Made by a program: the position numbers and the translations under genes. A stretch of DNA of 64,000 bases from Elmis aenea (taxonomy: Eukaryota; Arthropoda; Insecta; Coleoptera; Elmidae): assembly GCA_947652605.1 (NCBI GenBank), contig OX393582.1:10068544-10132543 (forward strand), written 5' to 3'. The notes below the pieces were generated by a model. It saw only the letters and a program-made list of their open reading frames with translations. It was not told the DNA's origin and searched no databases. Shown in pieces: positions 48,371 to 60,083 of the stretch; position 1 is the stretch's first letter, and every line of letters starts with the position of its first letter.

Positions 48371-49259
48371 GGTTGCAATTTTTTTTTCCCTTGTAAACCT
48401 GACATGTGATTTATTTGATATTGGTCAAATACTAATTTTCTTGATTTTTAAAGCTATTTATAAAAATAGATATGGCAAGTGGTATATCATTAAAAATAAT
48501 AGATTAGAAAAAGAGCACATTGAACTATGCCAAAGCCAACTTGACGACTAATAAAAAAAATTAAATTAGGTGTAATTTCCCAAAAATTAAATGTGATAAA
48601 AAATACTTAAAATAATAGTTACATTCTACATACAAAAGTACCGCAAGAAATTACAGATAAAATTGATGTAATGATTAGGACAAAAAAGTTATGAATGAAA
48701 CAAGAAAACCAAAATTTTTATGTTTTGCTATAACTTTTAAAGAACGAAGAATTTTCAGCTTTAAAAAATTAGTTGTAGCTCTTCTCAGACTTAAAAATAA
48801 TTTTTCCAATTTAAGCAAACCTGTATCTCTTACAATAAGCGAAATGTCCATGCTGGAACTGTTATCGGGGACATTCTGTACACATGTCCCTGTTCTAAAA
48901 TTGTATTTATTTACATTATACACTTAAGGAAACAAAGAATTACTTTGGTTCATAACCAGTATGCATTCCTTTTTTTATTGGAAACCTGTAATGAAGCATA
49001 AGGTCATAATATAAGAATACTGGGGTTATAAAATTGATAACAGCCGATAAGACAAGTGCTTGGTATCACTAAGGAAATTGACTTTGAAAATGAAATTTTT
49101 CTTCCGTCTCCCTTACTACTATTTGCTAAAAACCTGATAGATCAATAGACAATAAAGCGATACACAAAAGGAAAGACATGCACATTTTTGCACTTCAGCA
49201 TGTGAAACAAATTTAGAGTAAAAAATTGATTTTTAAACAAGAAAAGTTTTACTAAAGTA
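48371..49259. other. No gene recognised
   Basis: Overlapping open frames on both strands at 48675-48927 are mutually exclusive and unrecognised. Confidence 0.45.
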
Positions 49260-50571
49260 GGGGAGACCGGAGATAAAAGTAACCTTTTTTTGTTTTTTTT
49301 TAATTTCTCATAGATTATTACACATTTTTTACATCCAAATTGGTTTAATGATAGATTGGACATTTGTCTTGCTTCCAAGATATTTATTTCGTGTGTTTCG
49401 TACAGCAAATGTTAGAAAAAATTTTTTTTCTTTAGTAAGACAGCTGTTACTTTCAACCTCAACGTTGGGGCTAAAAGTAACAATGATTGGGGTAAGTTGT
49501 AACGGCAAAATAATTTACACAGCTCATAAGTAGTGGGTAAATATATTAGTATTCATCTACAAATTTAATATTTTATTCAAAAATACACATTAGCAAAATG
49601 AAAAAATAAAAAAAAATATCTTTGGTACAATACAAAATGATAAGTGAACAGTATAGCATACCAGGTAAGGGCGGTCCCAAATTATTAAATTTATACTGGA
49701 TCATAATAACTGTTTGTTTTATTTTTAAAAAATCTAACCGCTCTTTAAACTGACCGTCATTCATTAAATCAGTAAAAGAGGGTCAGGTTAAGTTGGGTTG
49801 GTTAAAGCGTTGTTTATATTAAATTATAAATATTAAGGTAATAAAATAAAAACAATGGCGGCTGGTAGGAAAACCAAAAGTACCAGATCTTGCCAATTTA
49901 CATAGGTTTTATAATTTAAAATGCTTTTTAAGAACTGATTTAGCTTTACATACATTTCCATCATTAAACCGATATTATATACTGAGTTTTATAATTTAAT
50001 AATTTGGGACTGCAGTTACCAGGTTTGCCAAGATTATAAGTACATATTTAAAAATGTGAATCAAAAAGACACAACAAACTGGAAAATTATTCCGACAACT
50101 CTTGTATATTCTCATCTACGAAGAAAGCCACCAATTATGTGCTAAGAGTGAACATTTGCAAGTGAAAACATTAATTGGGGTTGGTTGTAACACTTTGTTA
50201 CTTTTGACCCCAAGTGTACAAAAAAAAAAATCAGGGAATCCACAATTAACCACGATTCTAACGTCAAATTGTATTGCATCTACCAATAGCCAACTAAATT
50301 TAGAACAAAATAATATAGGTACTTTTTTGTTCCTATTTTAGAGATCGCCTAAAAATTACTCGACGAGACAACGCAGTAACTTTTAGGCGGAAAATAGTGA
50401 CTCTGGCTGGCAAAAAGTTAACCTCTATGACAGATGAAAACTAGCAATGTAGGTAGGGAGCTGGATGTAACTTAACATTGCAAAAGCGTTTAGGGCGATA
50501 TAAAACAAAAATTAAAGAAACTATAGGCACTGTTACAACCTACCCGTGTTACTTTTATCCCCGGTCTCCCC
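49260..50571. mobile_element. pogo-type MITE, family 1, copy C (inverted)
   Basis: Ends GGGGAGACCGGAGATAAAAG and (inverted) GGGGAGACCGGGGATAAAAG, with TA on both sides (49258-49259 and 50572-50573), the best-preserved ends of the family. It is the near-identical inverse of 34033-35354, including the nested MITE. Repeats of the GTAAC/CCCC end motif occur at 49447-49505 and 50178-50215. Open frames match those on the opposite strand of copy B and are not genes. Confidence 0.92.
49654..50040. mobile_element. Nested MITE in family 1, copy C
   Basis: The inverse of 34586-34961: TAGCATACCAGGTAAGGGCG at one side and AGTTACCAGGTTTGCCA at the other. It is in the same position within the host MITE as in copy B. 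Confidence 0.85.
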
Positions 50572-51594
50572 TACGTTTAAAAAGTTCCCATTTTAAAGTA
50601 TTCAGCACTGCGAATGTAAATGGTAAGGAACATGTCGTCGATTGGCACCCATATCAAATCTTAAATTTCTTGTTCAGTTCAAAATATTGATTTAAGCTGA
50701 GGTATGATTTGATCGATATTACCAGTATAATTTTCTTCTAATAAATACGGAGCTAAATATGCTTAAAGTATAATGTACTGAGTTAATAGTTACTGCATTG
50801 CAATTAAGTTTTGCAACCCAAATGTTGCCGTTAAATAAATTTTATTATAATAACCATGAGAAATTTAATAACAGATAATGCTAGTTGTACGTCTGTTACG
50901 CCAGCTGGCATTTAGAGCAGGTTTACAAGTCAGTTATATCCACAAATGTTACCACATTTCAAACTCCTAGCTTAAAGCTACAATAATTTGCATTAAAATG
51001 TCAGTAAGCTATTGTTAAAAAAGAAAATATAAGTGCTTTATAGTACAACAATGAGTTTTATTTTCATAAGCCATGCTACCACGAAGTTTTTTTAATTGTA
51101 AACTACTAAAATTATATCTTCTTACAACAACTCTAGCGTTTTATTTTGCAAATAAGTTTTCTCAATTAATATAACCAATATAATAGGTATTAACTTAAAG
51201 TAGGATGCGCTTAGTAAAAGTGCAAACAACTGAAGTTGTTTAATTATAAACTCAGTAGAGTTAGGTGCCTGTTTGACGACACATTTTCATTAGGGGAGCA
51301 TTAAATCGGCGTTTTATCTTGTTATTGCAGTATTAATTAACGGGGTGAAGTGTTATCATAAAGTGATCATAAGAAAATTAATTTTGTCGGCATATCTCTT
51401 TAAGGAGCGCAAAATCGATTATTTACAGCAAGAGATTAAATTAAAAAATTGTGCTTTATGTATTAATTTTAATTTTTTTAGCTGTTTGAATTACTGCAAC
51501 TAAATATCTAATTGTTAGATAAATTACTGTATAAAAACTAATATAGGAGTTGACTCAGTGCCAGTGGTGACACTATAACTTGCTCTGCTGTTTT
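50572..51594. other. No gene recognised
   Basis: AT-rich DNA with no supported feature. Confidence 0.5.
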
Positions 51595-51870
51595 TACTGT
51601 AATTGCCTAAGAGCTCTATTCTGTAAAGTCTTCTCAATCATCCAGTGTGGTCTGGTAGCTGGATAACCTCATTTTTTTTTTCATAATTTGTTTGCAAATG
51701 TCTTGATTTCGTTGGTCACAGTGTCAATTTTCAAGCCCTGATGGAGGTCGCTTTTCATAACGTACCAGGACGCATCAGTATCCTCAGTGCCTTGTTCTAA
51801 ATTTGTTCAATATTATTCTTGAAGCTTGGTACAGCGCCAAGGCTGAGTATCATAGATCAAGACATATTAT
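51595..51870 (-). pseudogene. Jockey-like retrotransposon C-terminal fragment
   Basis: The minus strand reads LSLGAVPSFKNNIEQI, stop, NKALRIL, then in the next frame ASWYVMKSDLHQGLKI followed by DTVTNEIKTFANKL and a stop at 51681-51683. This matches the conserved end of Jockey-clade reverse transcriptases (QNKALRxI...APWYVRNxxLHxDLxIPTVxxEI). It is frameshifted, carries stops and lacks the catalytic core. Confidence 0.75.
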
Positions 51871-52632
51871 GTAGAAACAAGGTTGATCTTCTTACAATTA
51901 GTCAGTAATTTTGTTTTATAAAGTAGAACCACTAAATTTGCCAGCCCCTATATTCACTAATTCCAATATTCGCCACATTTGTTTTTACAAAAAAGTGCTG
52001 CGCTATCTGCCCAAAGCTCTAATACTCGCCATGAAAACCTTTAAAAACAGACAGAAACAGACAATTGGGTAACTTTTTTGCTAAATCGAGTAAGGTAATT
52101 CCGGGAGATATGCCCCACTGGGAGAGATGCCTCGGTTGTTCTATTTTCGCATGCTAATGACAGATGCCAAAATTTGTACTGTATTATTGTTCCGTAACAG
52201 TTGCTATCTGGAAGGCATACTGCCGTTGGCAAAAATTTCGGGTGGTGTGCGGTTGTCAACAAAATTAAGATGAGTTCAACGATTTCAACATGGCGCTATA
52301 ATGTAGTAATAATTTAAAGATACCGGTAATTCGAAATTTATTATTTTTCATGGAATACTTTTAGCCAGCTTCTCAAATACATTGTTAAGGTTATTATTAC
52401 AATAAGATACACCGGTATCTTTTAAGTTCCATATTTTTTCCCCCCTGGGGCATCTAACCCGTACTAAAAGGAGAGTTGCCCCATTTTATCGAGGTACAGA
52501 TGCCCCGGTGGAACATCTATTCCTGATACACAATACAGCAACAACTAATCAATTTATTAATTAATACTGTGACACAAGCATCCTAGAAAGACTATATTGA
52601 CATTATTTATGAAAAATAAACTATGTTCAGAG

Positions 52633-52731
52633 ATGCCTACGACGTATAAGAGGAAAACATCTGATAAAACCAGAAGGCAATGGTTTTCAGAACAATTCAG
52701 AGAAGAATTAAGAAGAACAAAATCTTTTTAA
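52633..52731 (+). pseudogene. pogo/Tigger transposase N-terminus, remnant
   Basis: ATG opens MPTTYKRKTSDKTRRQW, then FSEQFREELRRTKSF and a stop. The MPxxYKRKT start and the Trp near residue 17 match the beginning of pogo HTH_psq proteins. The rest of the domain and the catalytic core are missing. It parallels 24144-24221 in family 2. Confidence 0.6.
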
Positions 52732-52961
52732 CATATGTTCAGGGACAAATCCCTTAGCTAGGATGACCAACCATAGCAAAGGGATAACATTTTTGTAATA
52801 GTTAGGTAGTAAGTCAAGTTGCAAAATACATTCTAATTCAAGTTCTCATTTGACCACATGCATTAGTTCGATACAAGTTCTCATTCAATACCAGTCAAGT
52901 TGTAATCTTAAACAAACTTCTTGGTTCTGTAAATAAATTACATTATAAAAATTTAAAGCCG

Positions 52962-53095
52962 ACGTCGAGCTAAATATTTTAAGAAGACGAACAAGCAGAC
53001 TAAGCGTCGAAACGTTCGTCCTTCTTTACCGTCGTTATCGTCGTCGTACATAACGACGTCGTAACGTGTGTGATCAATCGAGCGTACGATTCGTA
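52962..53095. other. CpG-rich block inside the MITE
   Basis: Many CG dinucleotides (GACGTCGAGC, CGTCGTTATCGTCGTCG, ACGACGTCGTAACG) in otherwise AT-rich DNA, followed by AATAAAAATATA. With the upstream sequence from TGTTCAGGGACAAATCCC (52737) it may be a solo LTR ending near GTAACA, but no matching 5-bp duplication was found, so the class is open. Confidence 0.35.
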
Positions 53096-53401
53096 ACAAA
53101 TCAATAAAAATATATTTTGGATAAAATAATTTTGGTTTCATTGATCGTTTAAGGCCGGGGCATCACTCCCATTTAGTTGGGGCATCTCACCCGCACTGCC
53201 GGGAGAGATGGCCAAAAACATGGTTTTGCTTAATTTTTTTTTTTGTAAACTTCCGGTCGTAATATTTAAATTTTGAATATCGTGCGTTATTCTCAATTGA
53301 ATTGGCTATGCATATCCATTTTTTCGGAGACTACAAAGTCAAAAATTATTAAAAGGTGATTTTTTTGCCTTAGGTGGGGCAACTGTCCCGGAATTACCTT
53401 A

Positions 53402-55719
53402 TAGTATATTTGTTATAACTAAATCTATGCTGGTGGCATAGGCGTTTACACAGGCAAAAACGTTTTTACAAGGTCCTTGTTTTTAGCGTTTTTCTCAGGA
53501 ACTATTTTAGATTGCTTCAAAAACTTTGCACTATTTTACTTGCAAAGGAATCGCGAATTGGTAGATAGAAAAATTTTAATTTTATCTCTCACGGTTTTAT
53601 GGCCAACGCGATCGCAAAAATTACCTTTAAAATTCAACTTTTTAGATTCCCCCCTTTTTTTCCGAAGGACATGGCCAGTGGGTCGTATAACTCTTCAAAA
53701 CATTTAGTTTTGATGTTCTTGATGCAATAAACACAGCCTTGATCAGATTTTGGCGACAACATATCGTTATCCTTCCTTGTTAGATTTGCTGTTAAAAAGG
53801 TATATGCATATAGCCAAGATGACAGCCATTATTCGAAACGAATAAGAAACTGAGGAGCAAATTTTTTTTCAAATCTGTTTGATTAAAAAGAGACCGATTA
53901 TTCAGAGTAATTTTAAAATGCATGTGTTTTCGCTATGGATTCTATTACATGTCAGCACCTGCTACATTATACAGGAGATATAGGAGTTAACCCATTTATT
54001 TGTTTCATTACAAAAATAACGCACTAAAGTATAACTTAACGTTAATAAATATAATATTGGCCGACGATAAATAACCGAATTAATTACTTAATGTTTTTCT
54101 ATTGACTTTTTTACGGCATGATAAAATGCAAAATAATCGGCAAAGTTTATTGTTACACAGAAAGTTGTGATTAATGTGCGGTTCTGTTGAAAACTGCGGG
54201 TCGCATTCCCGGTGCGTTATTTTGCAGTCGAACACGGAGCCAACGAACGCTCTCTGATTTCAATATCAGCTCGTGATTTGCTCAAGAGCAAATGCATGTT
54301 CGCATTGTCCTACAGTATCGGGTCATGTTAGCGGAACAACTATGATTTACAACGTACAACGAACGACATTTGTACACAGTTCAGTTAACGGCTTTTTACT
54401 TTTGTGCCGACTCTGTTATTATAAGAGTAATTAAAAATGCTGTGTTTTTATTCACTTACTAAACAAATACTACCAGTACAGTAATTGTATTCTGTGGAAA
54501 ATCCGGATACAACGAGATAATTGTGACATGTTATGGAGAGTGAGCATGTAACTAATTACCTAGTTCGTATTTCCTACACATATCATTTATTATCAATATA
54601 GGAAAACATTTTTACTTAAAATGTTGTTTGAGATTTGTAACCTATAATTATTTTCAACTAAGTATGCCAAATTTGTTGTCGAAAAGCGTGCCAACAAATA
54701 ACCTTATTATTTTAAATAAAATATCGCATATATTTTTGAATGCTTAGATTTCAAATCAAATTCTTTGTCAAAAATGTATGTTGTACATAAAATCTATACA
54801 GTGTTTAAGTTATTACTGTTTTTCTAAAAATGTTGGTAATTTATTGGTTATTGGGTTTTGGTACATCCCCCTTTTTTTCTTTAGTTTTGACTTTAGAAAA
54901 ATGAAATTTTAGTCGGATGATATACGTAAAAATCCAGATTTTTTGAATATGTACACTGTGTTTCGCTTCCGGTTTCACCGGTAATGACTCTTACTTTGTT
55001 ATTTCAAATGAAACACTCCGTATACTTTTACATTGTTGGAAAGAGGAAGCGATTTTGAATACAGCTTGGTTAATTTTTGAACCTTAAATAATTTCTGGAC
55101 GAAAATGTGTGTGCCATGACCTGCTAACGTTATTTTTTAGAGTACACTAAATTTGCTTATACATAAATAATAATTTGGCTGCTTTTAACAACTACTGAGC
55201 ATGTATTAAGTTTTAAATTAATATTTCTTAAATTTAATTATTGCTGATTAAATATAAATAAAACAATTTGTATAACAAAAACTCTCCAAAATATCGGGAA
55301 AAAGTTTTGTGTAAGATTTTCAACACCATTCAGCAAGATTGTATAATTTGCTCATCGTTTAAAGGTGTAGATTTTATTTGTATAAAAATGTCTCCAACAT
55401 TCTCTTTTTCTGAAATCCAAGATTTGTCACTAGTAATTGAAATTTGAAATATGAGAAGGTGAATGCATTTAACCAATGACAATAAAAATAATTACAGATA
55501 AATTTGTAAAATTTAAGATTTTTTGTAATAATTTGTCTTTAAAAAAATTAATACACTAGCGTATGTGAATAAATTGTGTTTTGCGTAAGACAAACGTAGT
55601 TTTTGGCGCTTTTTTACAGCTAGTTAAAGGACAAGGTTTGAAACGATACACACAGCGAATTGCCCAGATAGATTTCGGACGATTTGCCTGTTTATTCCCA
55701 ACCGCCAGACCAGGCGATA
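53402..55719. other. No gene recognised; possible promoter-like segment
   Basis: 54190-54420 is less AT-rich and carries an insect initiator-like TCAGTT at 54381-54386. There is no TATA box and only a weak downstream element. The remainder is AT-rich with nothing supported. Confidence 0.35.
54381..54386 (+). promoter_or_regulatory. Initiator-like TCAGTT, weak promoter candidate
   Basis: TCAGTT after TGTACACAG in a GC-richer island (54190-54420). A GTGAGC (54540-54545) about 160 bp downstream could be a 5' splice site. Short motifs only, so chance is likely. Confidence 0.15.
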
Positions 55720-55721
55720 TA

Positions 55722-56153
55722 CAGGGTGTTTCTTAATTATTGCAAAACATTCGGGAGGTGATTCCTTATCGAAAAATATGGGGGGGGGTCTTTCATATAA
55801 AATTTTTTCTTTAGACGACTCCTTTCGGAGTTACACCCCCCTAAAGGGGACAATAAAGTTCTGATAAAAAAAACCAACAGGGGTCGCACTTTTCAACCCC
55901 CTGTGAAGAGATGATTAAAAATACTATTATAGGAAACCTTTTAACGAGTATAAAACATCTACCAAATATCATTCTTCTGCATTTATTCAAATTTGAGAAA
56001 TAAAATACAAACCTAATTTTACCGCTCCCCTTTAAGGGGGGTATAACTCCGATAGGAGACGTCTAAGGAAAAAAATTATTTGAAAGACCCCCCTTAATTT
56101 TCGATAAGGAATCACCATCCGATTTTGTTTTGCAATACTTAAGAAACACCCTG
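55722..56153. mobile_element. Foldback element (16637 family), internally deleted
   Basis: Starts CAGGGTGTTTCTTAATT after TA, ends TTAAGAAACACCCTG before TA. The left arm is cut short near 55855 and continues in the right arm, so most of the left arm and the loop is gone, leaving 432 bp. Otherwise close to 16637-17542. Confidence 0.92.
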
Positions 56154-56155
56154 TA

Positions 56156-56616
56156 TAATAATATGGACTCCCAATTTGTAGCTACACTAATTTTTCTATT
56201 TGAATTTCAGAGTTTAACTGAAGTTCAATTCTAAAACTCTGTTGATCTAAATCTTAAGATTTAGATCAAACATCGTAGAGTTTATAAAGAATTCTGTGCG
56301 AAAGACTTGATTTTATTTGAAAAAAGCGAATCCAAGCTCATTTAATATATCGCTTGATGAAAATTGCGAGAGAAACTGAACGCTATTCCATAATTTGAGG
56401 GTGAAACGTGCTTACAGCAGCGGTATAGTAATGGTGTGGGCCCTGGTTTTATCTGGACAGGTTCTTACTCATGTTGTCCCCTAATGCCGACGGTATGATG
56501 ATCACAAACGTAAGCCTTACGATTAGCCAGTGCCCCGAGCTTTTAACGATTGAGTTAGTACGACGGACAAAAAGAACTGTGCGCAAATTAAAATAATATT
56601 AAGCTACTTTTTTATA
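56156..56616. other. No gene recognised; perfect palindrome
   Basis: Spacer between two foldbacks, containing the 28-bp palindrome at 56242-56269. 56400-56580 is GC-richer without coding signature. Confidence 0.45.
56242..56269. repeat. 28-bp perfect palindrome
   Basis: TTGATCTAAATCTT is followed directly by its exact inverse AAGATTTAGATCAA. Flanking CAGAGTTT...AAACTCTG (about 56209-56241) adds another inverted pair. Purpose unknown. Confidence 0.8.
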
Positions 56617-57397
56617 CAGTGTGACCCAGTTCAAAGCGGATCACCCCTATAAAAAGTTTATTTATGATTCGATTTTCATGTTTTTTTTTTTAAACAATAA
56701 ATCATCACTTTGGCACCTTATTTAAATATTTAGTTTACACTCACAAAGCCTACTATGATTTTTTTTCAATGTCAAAATTGGCAAAATTTCTTTATCTAAA
56801 ATTGGCAAACTTTGTTTAGTGATTTTTTAAATTTAAAATCTGTCTACACCACTGGATTTAGGATGCTCTCAAATGGGGTTGTACCAAATTTCATGAAAAG
56901 TATTTATTATTTTTTCTTTGTATCCTTTCTTATAAATTTAGTTGTTCACCAATCGAACATTCAATAAAAGTTTCGATTTTAATACTGATACAAATAAATT
57001 GTTGCTTATTTAAAAAAACTTTCGTCAAATACATTTTTTCTCTAACTTTTGTTTTTTACATAGCATAGTACACTGCGTTTCCAATATTGATATTAATTTA
57101 ATCACAAATATTGAATTAATAATTAATCTCTTAATAATGGATACTTTTTCATGAAATTTGGTTCAAACCCATTTTAGGGCATCCTGAATCCAGTGGTGTA
57201 GTCAGATTTTAGATAAAGAAATTTTGCCAATTTTGACATTGAAAAAAAATCATAGTAGGCTTTGTGAGTGTAAACTGAATTTTTAAATAAGGTGCCAAAG
57301 TACAGTTTTTGATGCTTTATCGTTAAAAAAAAAATCAAGAAAATCGGATCATTAATAAACTTTTAAAGGGTGATCCGCTTTGAAATGGGTCACACTG
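56617..57397. mobile_element. Foldback element, CAGTGTGACCC ends
   Basis: Inverted arms of about 300 bp with ends CAGTGTGACCCAGTTCAAAG and inverse, flanked by TA. The arms share TCACAAAGCCTACTATGA and CACTGGATT. The loop of about 200 bp is AT-rich and non-coding. A family distinct from the CAGGGTG elements. Confidence 0.9.
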
Positions 57398-57399
57398 TA

Positions 57400-59075
57400 T
57401 CTAAAATTAACAAATCGCCTCAGTTCATATGTTAGGTACATGAGCATCGCAAAACATTTACAGTTTTCTCAACAAAAATATAATAATTTAGAGGTAAATG
57501 TCTCTTAATAAAGCGACAAAATTTTTATAATGTTATAATTTATATTCAACAGTAATAGTAACTGAAAAATCATAAATTATTATGAAATGTAAAAAATATC
57601 TCAAATTATTTAAGTATTTTGCGTTTAATTATATACAGCTACAATATGTACCTATGTGATGTTTTGTTTTAATTTTTAATTACCACTTAGACTAGAATTT
57701 TAATGGTATTACAACCAACTACAACCGGTACCTATTTAAATTAAGAAAGTTGATAATAAAATAACGAAAACAAATGAAGTAAGATTTATTAACAAATTTC
57801 AAATCTACTCAAAAAAGTGTCTTGATAATGTCGAAAAATATTTGGAGTATGATTTTAAATAAGCAAGTTAAAAGCAAAAATCGAACACGTAATTTTTTAA
57901 TATTACATTTTTTGTAAGTTTTTTTTTATAGAATAGTTGTTCTTAAATTATATATCATTTTGACTCACTTAACCAACTCTGTACCTCTTACCGGTTAGGA
58001 GATTCCCATGCTTTTCACGATAACTGGGACACCCTGTATACAATTATTAATCTATTTTAAATAAGCACGCATAATCTATCTAAATATCAATTCTTTTGTG
58101 GATGGTTTATTCATTACGTGACAGAAAATATTTCTTTCATTCGTTAAGAGAATAAATGTAGACTCTATGCTCGCCAAAGAGATTCTAGAAAGATAAATGT
58201 GTTTTAAAGTTACAACTAATTAGCTAGGTACATTTTGATGCCCTAACGCGAGCTGATATCTTTGGAATAGGCGGGGACAGTTTGACGCCTCACCCCAAGA
58301 GCAACTTCCGGAAACTTTAATGATATGCATGTGTGAAAAAATTCATTAAGTCTAACGTTAATGTAATTGCCTTATGGCTATCTTAGATTTTAAGGGTAGT
58401 TTTCTTATCTAGCCACCCTCGCTTGAGTGCTGGTTCGTTGTCTGACAACAAATGTAGTTTTAATCTGTTTTCGTGAGGGGTTAAAAGTTTTAAGCTGATT
58501 ATTTTTTCAATTTAAAGGTTTTAATCCTTTTAATGTTAATCTCGCTTATATTATCAAAGAAATCTGCCGTATTTCGTCGACTTGACGACGAAGAATCGTT
58601 AAAAAACAATAAAAAACACGAGTTCACCTAATGTGGAAAGTTCAAAGCTGTTTATGGCTTAATATTCTGCACGACCCTCATGTCGGTGACTTAGGCAAAC
58701 TTAAAATTAATAAAGGCCGTGCGTACATACAGAACATTCACCGAAAGAACGACAAAGCAGATTAAGTACGAGTCATTGCTGAAGAAGGAATTTTTCAGCC
58801 ATTTTTTTCGGGCTGTTTAGTTCGTTGAATAAACCTTTTTATAAAGTTCTTTAAATTATTGCTTTGATATCGCATTTCTTGGTAGTACAATCAGAGAACT
58901 GAACGCTTATAAGTCTAGTATGCAAGTTGAAAAAGGAAGTATATTTTATAATTTATTTGCTTTAAAAGCTCTAGCAAAGAAGTCGAATAAACCTTATTTT
59001 TAAAAGCAAATTGTTAACTCGGTTTTTAAGGGATTTAAATTCATAGGATTTTCGAATTATATCGCAATATTTATA
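57400..59075. other. No gene recognised; one orphan element end
   Basis: AACTGGGACACCCTG then TATA at 58022-58040 looks like the right end of a CAGGGTGTCCCAGTT element with no partner found. 58240-58330 and 58550-58760 are GC-richer and could be conserved non-coding DNA. Confidence 0.4.
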
Positions 59076-60081
59076 CCGAGTGTCCACTTGCAAGCTCGAA
59101 CATAGGAGTTTAACATTGTTTTAAACATTTTCGTGGATTCCTTTTCGCAATTAAACTTACAGAAAATATAATGGTACCAATAGAAAAGTAAAATTATTGT
59201 GCATCTAATGGTAGTAGTGTTGCTACTAAAGGTACGATGTTTAGTTTCAGATATTAATCTAAAATTTTATGATTTTATTAAATCTAAAAGGCCCTGATTT
59301 TCATTAAACCTCAATTTTGGGAGTATTTGTGTGTCAATTTAATTAATTATTAATGTCACATCAAGTAAATATTCACATTCAATGCATCAAATTAAATAAT
59401 TACTACAATTTAAATAGCCCTCAATTTTTAAATAAACAATAGCCCAGTCTATTATTAAAAAAATTAAATATCTATCATTAATTAATTCGAATTGTGCAAC
59501 TATTGCTTTCTTCAGAGAATTAATATTTGGGTGGTGTCTTTTTTAAATTTCACTTTTGGTGTGGCCCCATAGAAAAAAGTGACAAAAAGCTTAGCCCGAA
59601 CATCTAGGTGGCCAATTTATGGCACCACCCTTACCAATCCAACGATTTGGAAAGAAATCATTTAAAAAATTTCTAATACTTAAGCCGAAATGCGCGGGAC
59701 AGCCGTCTTGCTGGAACCAGATCTTCTAATTTTATCCTAAAAACACTTTCTTCATTGGAGTTATTATTCATTTTGTGCATTGAAAAAGAATATTGGCTTG
59801 ATGTGACGTTAATAAATAATCAAATTGACAGGCAAATACTGTCAAAATTTACATTTAATGAAAATCACGGCCTTTCAGATTAAAAAATCATAGCCTTTCA
59901 GAATAAAAAATCATAAAATTTAAGATTTTATCTTAAAGTAAACATCGTACATTTGGTATTAACACTAGTACCATTAGATGCGCAATAATTTTATCTTTCC
60001 ATTGGTACCATAGCCTTCTCTATAAGCTGAATTGGCGAGCAGGAATTTACAAAAACGTTCAAGCTTGCAGTGAACACCCGG
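59076..60081. mobile_element. Foldback element with mariner transposase relic
   Basis: Ends CCGAGTGTCCACTTGCAAGC and (inverted) CCGGGTGTTCACTGCAAGC, with TA on both sides (59074-59075 and 60082-60083). The arms (about 59076-59385 and 59780-60081) share CTAATGGTA, TCTAAAATTTTATGATT and TAATGTCACATCAAG in inverted form, with some local duplication in the right arm. The loop holds a mariner-type catalytic fragment (59543-59722, minus strand). Confidence 0.9.
59543..59722 (-). pseudogene. Mariner-type DDE transposase fragment
   Basis: The minus strand reads IWFQQDGCPAHF, then GLSIRNFLNDFFPNRW, then IGKGGAINWPPRCSG, a stop, and FFLWGHTKSE. This matches the part of Tc1/mariner-like transposases around the second catalytic Asp (QDGxPAH) and the WPPRSPDLTPLDFFLWG motif. 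The third catalytic region has decayed: SPDLTPLD is replaced by CSG-stop-AFCH. Only about 60 codons remain. It suits the same protein type as the DUF4817-like relic at 37549 (that helix-turn-helix plus this catalytic domain occur together in insect elements), though the two sit in different foldback families. Confidence 0.8.
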
Positions 60082-60083
60082 TA

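Larger units (their letters stand above)
52093..53399. mobile_element. pogo-type MITE, family 3 (GGGGCATCTC)
   Basis: Ends AGGTAATTCCGGGAGATATG and (inverted) AGGTAATTCCGGGACAGTTG, with TA at 52091-52092 and 53400-53401. GGGGCATCT/GAGATGCC and GGGGCAACT-like motifs recur at 52110-52132, 52446-52514 and 53155-53211, in both orientations. It contains the first 32 codons of a pogo-like transposase (52633-52731) and a CpG-rich block (52962-53095) that may be a further insertion. Confidence 0.85.

Noticed and set aside
49348..50690. Several open frames in 49348-50690 and 34318-35299
   Set aside because: Within or at the edge of the inverted pair of MITEs; frames are shared by homology between copies and show no known domain.
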